A stretch of DNA of 6,206 nucleotides from Chloroflexota bacterium. Its GTDB lineage: Bacteria > Chloroflexota > Anaerolineae > Aggregatilineales > UBA2796. The stretch spans positions 1-6,206 of the forward strand of contig RFIM01000108.1 in the NCBI GenBank assembly GCA_003695215.1, read 5' to 3'. The notes beneath the pieces were generated by a model. It had not been told where the DNA came from, searched no databases, and was given only the letters and a program-made list of their open reading frames with translations. Position numbers and translations under genes: made by a program. Every line of letters starts with the position of its first letter. The stretch's first letter is position 1. Shown piece after piece: positions 1-4,746 of the stretch.

Positions 1-93
1 GTCCAGGCCTTCTTGGGCCATCACCTCGCGCAGCCGCTGCAAGCCTGCTTCATGCGAAGGGCAAGCTTCATAGTACAGGAATTGGACGTTCAT
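1..93 (-). CDS. Small thioredoxin-fold protein, N-terminal part (CPSH type), truncated by window edge
   Basis: Reading leftward from the ATG at 93-91, 31 codons are open to the window edge. The protein begins MNVQFLYYEACPSHEAGL and continues into an amphipathic helix (QRLREVMAQEGLD). A first beta strand, then an aromatic/acidic turn, a Cys-Pro and a helix are the hallmarks of the small thioredoxin-like family sometimes called DF-family (seleno)proteins. The redox motif here is C11-P-S-H14, so the second cysteine (or selenocysteine) of a CxxC motif is replaced by histidine; a two-cysteine disulfide exchange at this site is therefore unlikely. A GAGGG Shine-Dalgarno (complement of 100-104), six bases from the ATG, supports this start. 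Family members are usually around 80-100 residues, so most of the gene lies outside the window. The family call is by recognition of the N-terminus; the function of the family is poorly known. Confidence 0.7.
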   Translation of the reverse strand, partial: MNVQFLYYEACPSHEAGLQRLREVMAQEGLD

Positions 94-281
94 CGCAAAC
101 CCTCAAGATCCTCTGGCGTTCTCCCAAGTATTGTATACGACTTTTTAATTTCACAATAGCTTCGTGCCAGAGCGCTTTTGTCCCTTGGCGCACCTCGACT
201 GCTTCACTTACTAAGCATGTTACAAGGATTCATTGCAGCGCTTCTTATGCCGTGCAACGCCTTATGCTAGTTGCTATGCAC
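94..281. other. Intergenic region upstream of the thioredoxin-fold gene
   Basis: No credible gene is seen here on either strand. The part nearest the minus-strand gene is AT-rich (about 129-158) and holds its likely promoter and ribosome binding site. The part from about 160 to 281 shows nothing recognisable; its right edge is where similarity to the maoC coding sequence stops, so it probably contains an old rearrangement junction near 281/282. Together with the degenerate repeat arm to its right it explains the 539-bp stretch (94-632) without an intact gene. Confidence 0.6.
130..158 (-). promoter_or_regulatory. Possible promoter of the thioredoxin-fold gene
   Basis: On the minus strand, TACAAT (complement of 130-135) is a five-of-six match to the -10 consensus. 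Upstream of it lie TATTGT with a 17-base spacer or TTGTGA with a 15-base spacer, as weak -35 candidates. The surrounding run is the most AT-rich part of the left end and sits at a sensible distance from the ATG at 93. This is based only on sequence resemblance. Confidence 0.35.
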
Positions 282-713
282 GGATCAGCCTATTTGGGCG
301 GCAAGCAAACCGCTGCAGTGTGCGCGGTCCAGGCTGCAGTTAGCTGCAAAGTCTTCGCTGATATACAATGGCTGCGTGCGGAGCATCAGCGCGCAGAGCT
401 GCGTGCTGCCTATTTTGGCCACAGTATACCCGAGCCGATGGTTGAAATGCGCACTGACGAGCGGTTCTTCAAAGCACTTGCAGCAAATCCCTGAAGCCTT
501 GTTTACAGTCTTCACAAAAGCGCTTAGGGCTCCGATATACTTTTGAGATATCAAAGATGATGGCGAGACGATGGATTTTGCGGTAGATTAAAAGGCGCTT
601 AGGCAGAAATTCTCAATTGGAGAGAGGAAGCTATGCGATTCTCCCACATCAGCTTGTTGATCTCTGTTATGGCGTTGTTGGGCTCAGCCCTTTTGGGCAT
701 CTCGCTGAGCGCG
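282..713. repeat. Left arm of a diverged inverted duplication (maoC 5' end / intergenic / SH3-gene 5' end)
   Basis: The reverse complement of this segment aligns with 1692-2102. By hand, the maoC-derived part (342-485 against 1901-2044) matches at 114 of 144 bases without gaps, and the SH3-leader part (633-713 against the complement of 1772-1692) has 13 mismatches and two single-base gaps. The intergenic piece between them also aligns, with patches such as TCTCCAATTGAGAATTTC against TCTCCAGTTGAGGATTTC, but includes an extra stretch of about 17-19 bases in this arm. Here the SH3-gene half is intact and the maoC half is decayed. The outer edge near 282 is approximate. Confidence 0.88.
285..488 (-). 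pseudogene. Decayed 5' fragment of a maoC-type hydratase gene
   Basis: Read leftward from 488, this is a degenerate copy of codons 1 to about 65 of the intact hydratase gene at 1898. FEE..V.AHF.HRLG.TV, then CAL.L.TQPL.I.EDFAA, align residue for residue with the intact protein. The start codon has become ATT (488-486). The histidine of the active-site motif NTQPLH has become tyrosine (RTQPLY). The similarity fades after the EDFAA stretch and the frame stops at 287-285. The frame remains open upstream to an ATG at 554, but that extension is intergenic-derived and has no counterpart in the intact gene. In 48 aligned codons the 30 differences fall 10/11/9 over codon positions one, two and three, and only two changed codons are silent, as expected without selection on the protein. 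No ribosome binding site like that of the intact gene is retained. Confidence 0.85.
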
Positions 714-1637
714 CAGGCTGAGAGCATCACCACAACGCAATTCGGACTCTTTCAAGGTGATTTGACGCCAACACCAGAGCCAACGCCTATCCGCTGTCGT
801 GGCACGCAGGTCTCGCGGCTATTGCCCGACGATGTAGCGCGCATCAGCAGCGATTTGGTCGCCCTGAAGCGCGAGCCGCGCCGCACGGCCACGAACCTCG
901 ACCTGATGCGCACGGGCGATGAGATCATCATCCTCGAAGGCCCGCTCTGTGCTGAAAACCTGGCTTGGTACAAAGTGCTGTGGCTCAAGAAGAACCTGGA
1001 AGGCTGGGCCGCTGAAGGCGATGCTCGCGAATACTGGATGGAAGCGCTAGTGCTTGATGAGACGGCTCAAGAAGGCCCGATCCAGTGCAGCGGCACGCAG
1101 GTCTCGCGTTTGAAGCCCGGCAATATCGCGCGCATCAGCAGCGATTTGACGGCGATCAAGCGCAGCCCGCGCCGCACAGCCACTAATCTCGACCTGATGC
1201 GCACGGGCGATGAGGTGGTCATCCTAGAAGGGCCCTTGTGCGCTGATAACCTGGCCTGGTACAGGCTGCTGTGGACGCGGAAGAATCTGGAAGGCTGGGC
1301 CGCTGAAGGCGATGCCCGCGAGTACTGGATCGAGCCCATGGCTGAAGGCAGCGCCGAAGAGCCGAAGGACGTCAACTGCCGTGGCACGCAGCCCTCACGG
1401 CTGAAACCGAACGATCAAGCGCGCGTGATCAGCGACCTGACTGCGATCAAGCGCAGCCCCTCACGGCGTTCGACAAACCTCGACCTGATGCGCACAGGCG
1501 ATGAGCTGGTCATCCTTGAAGGGCCCTTCTGCGCCGATAATCTGGCCTGGTACAAAGTGCTGTGGCTCAAGAAGAACTTGGAAGGCTGGGCTGCTGAAGG
1601 CGATGCCCGCGAGTACTGGCTCGAGCCGCGCCGCTGA
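633..1637 (+). CDS. Secreted protein with three tandem SH3-like (SH3b) repeats
   Basis: The 334-residue product starts with a classical Sec signal peptide: MRF, a hydrophobic core from about residue 7 to 26, and AQA at 27-29 as the likely cleavage site. A short Thr/Pro linker follows (TPTPEPTP, 45-52). The rest is three near-identical domains beginning near Cys55, Cys152 and Cys249, exactly 97 residues apart, each ending GWAAEGDAREYW. This closing motif, with the preceding ILEGPxCAxNLAWY, is typical of bacterial SH3-like domains in Chloroflexota exported proteins. Each domain has two cysteines 51 residues apart (55/106, 152/203, 249/300), suggesting one disulfide per domain. There is no catalytic domain, membrane anchor or sorting motif, so a binding role outside the cytoplasmic membrane (cell wall, glycan or protein) is inferred; the ligand is unknown. 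A GGAGAGAGGA sequence (619-628) precedes the ATG. The gene stands alone, ends at a terminator, and its leader lies inside one arm of the inverted duplication. Confidence 0.88.
   Translation: MRFSHISLLISVMALLGSALLGISLSAQAESITTTQFGLFQGDLTPTPEPTPIRCRGTQVSRLLPDDVARISSDLVALKREPRRTATNLDLMRTGDEIIILEGPLCAENLAWYKVLWLKKNLEGWAAEGDAREYWMEALVLDETAQEGPIQCSGTQVSRLKPGNIARISSDLTAIKRSPRRTATNLDLMRTGDEVVILEGPLCADNLAWYRLLWTRKNLEGWAAEGDAREYWIEPMAEGSAEEPKDVNCRGTQPSRLKPNDQARVISDLTAIKRSPSRRSTNLDLMRTGDELVILEGPFCADNLAWYKVLWLKKNLEGWAAEGDAREYWLEPRR
786..1637 (+). repeat. Three in-frame 291-bp tandem repeats encoding the SH3-like domains
   Basis: The units are 786-1076, 1077-1367 and 1368-1637; the last is shortened at its 3' end. 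Long blocks are identical or nearly so at DNA level, for example CTCGACCTGATGCGCAC and GAAGGCTGGG in every unit. The inter-domain linkers (about residues 138-148 and 236-246) are the divergent parts. High nucleotide similarity implies either a recent expansion or continuing homogenisation by recombination. Confidence 0.9.
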
Positions 1638-1647
1638 GGCTCACGAT

Positions 1648-1675
1648 AACGGGTAGCCAAGCGGCTACCCGTTTT
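1648..1675 (+). terminator. Rho-independent terminator of the SH3-repeat gene
   Basis: A perfect 11-bp stem, AACGGGTAGCC (1648-1658) paired with GGCTACCCGTT (1663-1673), encloses the tetraloop AAGC and runs into a short T tract (1672-1675). It begins ten bases after the stop codon at 1635-1637. On the opposite strand no T run follows the stem, so it acts on the plus strand. It also separates the SH3 gene from the hydratase cluster. Confidence 0.85.
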
Positions 1676-1691
1676 GCGATCAAACAGGCCC

Positions 1692-1772
1692 CGCGCTCAG
1701 CGAGATGCCCAAAAGCACCGAGCCTAAAACGCCACAGTAGAGATCAACGAACTAAGGCGGGAGAAATCGCAG
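1692..1772 (-). pseudogene. Decayed leader fragment of the SH3-repeat gene (signal-peptide region only)
   Basis: Reading leftward from 1772, the sequence matches codons 1-27 of the intact SH3-repeat gene. The ATG is CTG here, a T is inserted after the third codon and a G is lost further on, and the original frame meets TAG at codon seven. The last 24 bases (CTTTTGGGCATCTCGCTGAG plus GCG) are identical to the intact leader, after which similarity ends abruptly. Only the export signal is represented; none of the SH3-like domain is present. The sequence before the lost start still resembles the intact gene's ribosome binding site (GGAGAGAAG). Confidence 0.85.
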
Positions 1773-1844
1773 CGCTTCTTCTCTCCAGTTGAGGATTTCC
1801 GCCTGGACGCCTTGTCTATCGTCTCACGATCGCATTTCACGCGC

Positions 1845-1873
1845 TTGCCGAGACCACTGCGCAGCGCTATGCT
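1845..1873 (+). promoter_or_regulatory. Likely sigma-70-type promoter of the hydratase-lyase cluster
   Basis: TTGCCG (1845-1850) and TATGCT (1868-1873) are separated by exactly 17 bases and match the -35 and -10 consensus at four positions each. A transcript starting near 1880 would have a leader of roughly 18 bases before the ATG at 1898, containing the GAGGAG ribosome binding site (1887-1892). In the decayed left arm the equivalent of the -10 reads TTTTGT, so this element has been lost there. Confidence 0.55.
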
Positions 1874-1897
1874 AGGCATAAAAACTGAGGAGCTAGC

Positions 1898-2362
1898 ATG
1901 GGCGGCAAGTACTTTGAAGAACTGCCTGTCGGTGCGCATTTCAAACATCGGCTCGGGCGCACTGTGACCGAGATGGACAATGTGCTGTTCTGCGCGCTGA
2001 CGCTCAACACGCAGCCATTGCATATCAATGAAGACTTCGCAGCCAGCACTGAATTCGGCACGCGCATCGTCAACGGCTTGTTCACGCTCGGGCTGATCGT
2101 CGGCCTGACGGTCAGCGAGCTGACCGAAGGCACTATCGTTGCCAACTTAGGCTACGAGCGCGTAGTGCACCCGCGTCCAGTCTTTCATGGCGATACGCTC
2201 TACGCGGAGAGCGAAGTGTTAGAAGCGCGTGAGTCGCGTTCGCGCCCTGATTGTGGCGTAGTGCGCTTGAGGCACATCGGGCGCAATCAGCGCGGCGAAG
2301 TCGTCATTGAGCTGGAACGCACTGCGCTGTTCAAGCGCCGCCCACAGGAGGGAAGCCTATGA
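1898..2362 (+). CDS. MaoC-like hot-dog acyl-CoA hydratase/dehydratase
   Basis: The 154-residue product is a single hot-dog domain of the MaoC hydratase family, which adds or removes water across an enoyl-CoA double bond in the cytosol. The active-site segment is N37-T-Q-P-L-H42, followed by INEDFAA. The conserved overhang VNGLFTLGLIVGL lies at 58-70, and FHGDTLYAESEVLEARESRSRPDCG covers the late strands (96-120), a signature of the MaoC clade found beside CitE-like lyases. Asn37 occupies the place of the catalytic Asp of R-specific enoyl-CoA hydratases; His42 is kept. GAGGAG five bases before the ATG, a promoter and lost equivalents in the pseudogene copy support this start. The lyase gene overlaps the stop by 4 bp, so the two are translationally coupled. 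Likely substrates are branched C5/C6 dicarboxylyl-CoA esters such as mesaconyl-, itaconyl- or methylglutaconyl-CoA. This comes from the pairing and is not proven. The 154-residue length argues against the longer double-hot-dog mesaconyl-C1-CoA hydratase of the 3-hydroxypropionate bicycle. Confidence 0.85.
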   Translation: MGGKYFEELPVGAHFKHRLGRTVTEMDNVLFCALTLNTQPLHINEDFAASTEFGTRIVNGLFTLGLIVGLTVSELTEGTIVANLGYERVVHPRPVFHGDTLYAESEVLEARESRSRPDCGVVRLRHIGRNQRGEVVIELERTALFKRRPQEGSL

Positions 2363-3231
2363 GCTACAATCCGCGCCGTGCCTTGCTCTTCATGCCTGCC
2401 GACGACCTGCACAAGATCAACAAGGCAGCTACGCTCGATGTCGACTGCATTATTATGGACTTGGAAGATGGCGTTGCGCCTGATCGCAAAAATGCGGCGC
2501 GCCAGACGGCTGCACAGGCGCTGCAAACGCTGTCCTTTGGGCGCACAGAGCGCCTGGTGCGCCTGAATCCGCTCAACACAGCTGAGTGCGAATCCGATCT
2601 GCGCGCGCTGCTGCCTGCCATGCCTGATGGCTTCGTAGTGCCGAAGGCAGAGGATACCATTGCGCTGAGCGCGCTGAGCGCGCGCTTGGCGACCTTTGAA
2701 CGCGAAGCGGAGCTGCCGCAGGGTAAGTTTACGCTGCTCGCTATCATCGAGACAGCGCGCGGACTAGTGGCGCTGCGCGAGATCGCTGCAAGCACGCCGC
2801 GCCTGAGCGCGCTGATCTTCGGCGCTGAGGACTATACCAGCAGCATTGGTGCGCAGCGCACGCGCAACGGCATGGAAGTGCTGTATGCGCGCTCGGCAGT
2901 GGTCGCTCATGCAGCGGCAGCGAATCTGCAGGCGATTGATACGCTTTTCACTGACTTAGAAGATATGGAAGGCTTGCAAGCAGATGCCGCTTTTGCGCGT
3001 CAGCTCGGCTTCACAGGCAAGCTAGCCATTCACCCTAAGCAAGTGCCGATCATCCAAGCGGCATTCACACCTAGCGAGGCTGAGATCGCCTCAGCAGAGC
3101 GGCTGCTGGCCGCTTACAAGGCGAACCAAGCCGTTGGCATCGGCGTGTTCGCCTATGAAGGCAAGATGGTAGATATGCCGATGATTCGCGCGGCGCAGAA
3201 TGTTTTGCGCCGTGCTGGGCGCATGCTATAA
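2359..3231 (+). CDS. CitE/HpcH-family CoA-ester lyase, CLYBL-like (citramalyl/malyl/HMG-CoA lyase type)
   Basis: The 290-residue product is a TIM-barrel lyase that would cleave a beta-hydroxyacyl-CoA to acetyl-CoA and a keto acid (or run in reverse), using Mg2+. Visible motifs in order: RALLFMPADDLHKI (7-20, strand one and CoA loop), IIMDLEDGVAP (31-41), VRLNPLNT with Arg68, VVPKAED (93-99), IIETARG with metal ligand Glu131, IFGAEDYTSSIGA with metal ligand Asp158, FTGKLAIHPKQV (218-229), and C-terminal GKMVDMPMIRAAQ (268-280), whose Asp272 aligns with the lid aspartate of human CLYBL. All key residues are present. The C-terminal half resembles CLYBL, a citramalyl-CoA lyase, more than the CitE subunit of citrate lyase, and no citrate lyase partner genes are nearby. 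AGGAGGG (2346-2352) inside the hydratase gene drives translation from the overlapping ATGA. Hydratase plus lyase pairs of this kind also occur in mycobacterial leucine-type catabolic clusters, where an R-HMG-CoA lyase role is reported. The substrate cannot be decided here. Confidence 0.87.
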   Translation: MSYNPRRALLFMPADDLHKINKAATLDVDCIIMDLEDGVAPDRKNAARQTAAQALQTLSFGRTERLVRLNPLNTAECESDLRALLPAMPDGFVVPKAEDTIALSALSARLATFEREAELPQGKFTLLAIIETARGLVALREIAASTPRLSALIFGAEDYTSSIGAQRTRNGMEVLYARSAVVAHAAAANLQAIDTLFTDLEDMEGLQADAAFARQLGFTGKLAIHPKQVPIIQAAFTPSEAEIASAERLLAAYKANQAVGIGVFAYEGKMVDMPMIRAAQNVLRRAGRML

Positions 3232-3259
3232 CAAGATCATCACAACGGAGATACTTGCA

Positions 3260-3685
3260 ATGACCAGCGAATATATGCAACGCACTTTTCTGGGCTTTGC
3301 GCATTCAGGCTGGCGCTGGATCGTCATCGTGACGGCTGTGATCGCCTTCGCCTGGGCGCTCGCACGCCTTTTGGGCAGGCCAGATAATCCGCGCCTGACG
3401 CGCCTCTCGATGCTCGCTTTCACTATCGGCATGGACATGCAAGTGCTGTTTGGTATTCTGCACTTCATCGAGCGGCTCTCGCAGAACGCGGTCTACGACG
3501 GCTTGTGGATCCACCTGGCGCTGGGCTTGGTTGCGCTAGGCATTTTGCACCCGCTGACAGTGCGTGCACGCCGTCAAGCGCCAAAAGCGCAGGCGCGCAC
3601 CCAACTGCTGGCTGTGATGGCCTCCTTTGCCCTGGTCTTCTTCGGCGTTGCTGCGCTAATTGGCGGCTTGCCGCGCTGGTTTTAG
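3260..3685 (+). CDS. Four-helix membrane protein with helix-borne histidines, possibly cytochrome b-like
   Basis: The 141-residue product has four hydrophobic segments at about 14-37, 47-70, 82-99 and 114-136, with a basic loop (RARRQAPKAQAR, 102-113) between helices three and four and almost no soluble part. Histidines sit in or at the ends of three helices: His15 (FAHSGWRW), His68 (GILHF), His85 (LWIHLALG) and His97 (GILHP). This layout resembles small four-helix proteins of other phyla annotated as cytochrome b-like, so haem binding is possible but unproven. The start at 3260 is chosen because GGAG (3247-3250) lies nine bases upstream. An in-frame ATG at 3200 would overlap the lyase gene by 32 bases and add 20 residues that do not resemble a membrane segment. 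It follows the lyase stop by 28 bp and is probably co-transcribed. Confidence 0.75.
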   Translation: MTSEYMQRTFLGFAHSGWRWIVIVTAVIAFAWALARLLGRPDNPRLTRLSMLAFTIGMDMQVLFGILHFIERLSQNAVYDGLWIHLALGLVALGILHPLTVRARRQAPKAQARTQLLAVMASFALVFFGVAALIGGLPRWF

Positions 3686-3737
3686 CGCCAAAATTTGAGC
3701 AATGCCTCCGGCTCCGGTTAGCATAGAGGCAAAGCAG

Positions 3738-3761
3738 GCGAGGCAAGAAGCGAGGCAAGCG
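3738..3761 (+). repeat. Adjacent 12-base direct repeat carrying duplicated Shine-Dalgarno motifs
   Basis: GCGAGGCAAGAA (3738-3749) is followed directly by GCGAGGCAAGCG (3750-3761), with ten of twelve bases the same. A third GAGGCAA is at 3726-3732. The GAGG of the last unit (3752-3755) lies six bases before the ATG at 3762, which favours that codon as the start of the GAF-protein gene. Confidence 0.6.
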
Positions 3762-4667
3762 ATGACTGATCCGAAGCGAGCAACCGAGACGAACGAGCCG
3801 CAAACGGTGATCAGCCGTTTGGCGTCCACGCTCAGCCGTCTGAATGAGCTGATCGACCAGCTCTCAGGTTGGCTGCAAAAGACTTACCAAGCGCAGCTCT
3901 CACCAGAGATACACTCCCTAGTGCGCGAGATGCGCCGTGACGTACAGATCATCAAACAGCTGAGCGCTCAGGATGCTGTACGCATCCATCAGCTTGAGGA
4001 GCTAGCGCGCATCTCGGCGCTCATCATCTCCTCGCTAGAGCCTGAGCAGGTTCTGGAAGAGGTGATGGATACCGTTATTCATCTGACCGGCGCCGAGCGC
4101 GGCTATCTGATGCTGCTGGACGAAGAGACAGACACGTTCACCATTCGCGCCTCGCGCAATCGCGGACGGCGCAACTTGCCTGAAGAAGATGTGATCTTCA
4201 GCCGTGGCATTGCGCACGCCGCCATTGATAGCGCCGAGCCAATCATCACCAGCAATGCGCAGAGCGATCCGCGCTTTCAGGGCATGCAGAGCGTCTCGGT
4301 CAATAATTTGCGCTCGATCATGGCAGTGCCGCTCTTGCTACATGGCAAGGTGATCGGTGTCTTGTACGTCGATAATCCGATCACGCAAGGCGTGTTCACG
4401 CAAGAGATTGTGCCCGTCCTGCTGGCCTTCGCTAGCCAGGCGGCTATCGCTATCGATAATGCGAAGCGCTTCTCTCAAGTCAGGGCAGATTTGCAGCGCG
4501 CTCAGCAAGAAGTGCTGGAGCTACGCATTCAGATTGACGAGCGCAAACGCGAGCAGGCTGTTCGTGAGATCACAGAGACGGAATACTTCCAAGAGCTGGA
4601 AATCTTAGCGCGAAATTTGCGCCGCAAAGCAGGGCGCACTGATCCAAGTGAGCCTGCTGACGCCTGA
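3762..4667 (+). CDS. GAF-domain protein with flanking coiled coils
   Basis: From the ATG at 3762 the product is 301 residues. Residues 1-80 are hydrophilic and helical (ISRLASTLSRLNELIDQL and similar), followed by a GAF domain at about 82-235. It starts with ARISALIISSLEPEQVLEEV, has the core GAERGYLMLLDEETDTFTIRA, LRSIMAVPLLLHGKVIGVLYVDN, and ends FASQAAIAIDNAKRF. A coiled coil (about 236-290) closes the protein. GAF domains bind small ligands or chromophores or mediate dimerisation. No histidine kinase, cyclase, GGDEF or DNA-binding domain is present, so it must act through a partner. No conserved chromophore cysteine is seen; the domain has no cysteine at all. GAGG six bases before this ATG decides the start. 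The in-frame ATG at 3702 lacks a ribosome binding site and would add only a repetitive KQARQEARQA stretch. It lies 76 bp after the membrane-protein gene. The signal sensed is unknown. Confidence 0.85.
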   Translation: MTDPKRATETNEPQTVISRLASTLSRLNELIDQLSGWLQKTYQAQLSPEIHSLVREMRRDVQIIKQLSAQDAVRIHQLEELARISALIISSLEPEQVLEEVMDTVIHLTGAERGYLMLLDEETDTFTIRASRNRGRRNLPEEDVIFSRGIAHAAIDSAEPIITSNAQSDPRFQGMQSVSVNNLRSIMAVPLLLHGKVIGVLYVDNPITQGVFTQEIVPVLLAFASQAAIAIDNAKRFSQVRADLQRAQQEVLELRIQIDERKREQAVREITETEYFQELEILARNLRRKAGRTDPSEPADA

Positions 4668-4681
4668 GTGCCTTCTCAGGC
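4662..4681 (+). terminator. Hairpin over the GAF-gene stop codon, weak terminator candidate
   Basis: GCCTGAG (4662-4668) can pair perfectly with CTCAGGC (4675-4681) around a six-base loop, overlapping the TGA at 4665-4667. No T tract follows, so it is not a normal intrinsic terminator. It may instead stabilise the 3' end of an mRNA or be chance. Confidence 0.25.
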
Positions 4682-4746
4682 AGCCATCTGGCAGTGCTAG
4701 GTCTTTCATTGCACGCCCAACGCGGAGTTGATCACTGGGTGCCGAG

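Larger units (their letters stand above)
1692..2102. repeat. Right arm of the diverged inverted duplication
   Basis: This is the partner of 282-713 in opposite orientation. It holds the dead SH3-gene leader (1692-1772, minus), the intergenic segment (1773-1897) and the live 5' end of the hydratase gene (1898 to about 2102). The intergenic spacer between the two start positions is 125 bp here and 144 bp in the left arm. The left boundary is sharp, lying 17 bases past the SH3-gene terminator. The right boundary inside the hydratase gene is blurred by divergence of the left copy. Confidence 0.88.

Noticed and set aside
235..280. Short words shared with the maoC upstream region in direct orientation (GCAGCGCTTCTT at 235-246, TATGCTAG near 263-270)
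   Set aside because: The words are not at matching distances in the two places, and nothing aligns between them. A third decayed copy cannot be supported.
252..494. Plus-strand 80-codon open frame beginning MQRLMLVAMHG, which has a similar antisense frame opposite the intact maoC gene (minus strand, 1724-2023)
   Set aside because: The similarity of the two antisense frames is fully explained by the underlying inverted duplication of the maoC 5' end. Neither frame has a ribosome binding site or a recognisable product, and the right one runs through the maoC promoter.
94..632. Small RNA or riboswitch in the left gene-poor stretch
   Set aside because: No stable hairpin with a T tract was seen there. 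The sequence is accounted for by a promoter region and the decayed repeat arm.
752..1660. Three repeated minus-strand open frames opposite the SH3-like repeats
   Set aside because: They recur with the 291-bp unit and are antisense shadows of the tandem repeat; the plus strand has a signal peptide, coherent domains and a terminator.
282..2102. Inverted repeats as the ends of an insertion sequence or composite transposon carrying the SH3 gene
   Set aside because: The arms are parts of host-type genes in divergent order. No transposase, terminal motif or target-site duplication is visible, and the arms' outer edges show no transposon end signature.
3200..3259. Upstream start for the membrane protein at 3200
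   Set aside because: It overlaps the lyase gene, lacks a ribosome binding site, and adds residues that do not fit; the ATG at 3260 has GGAG at a workable distance.
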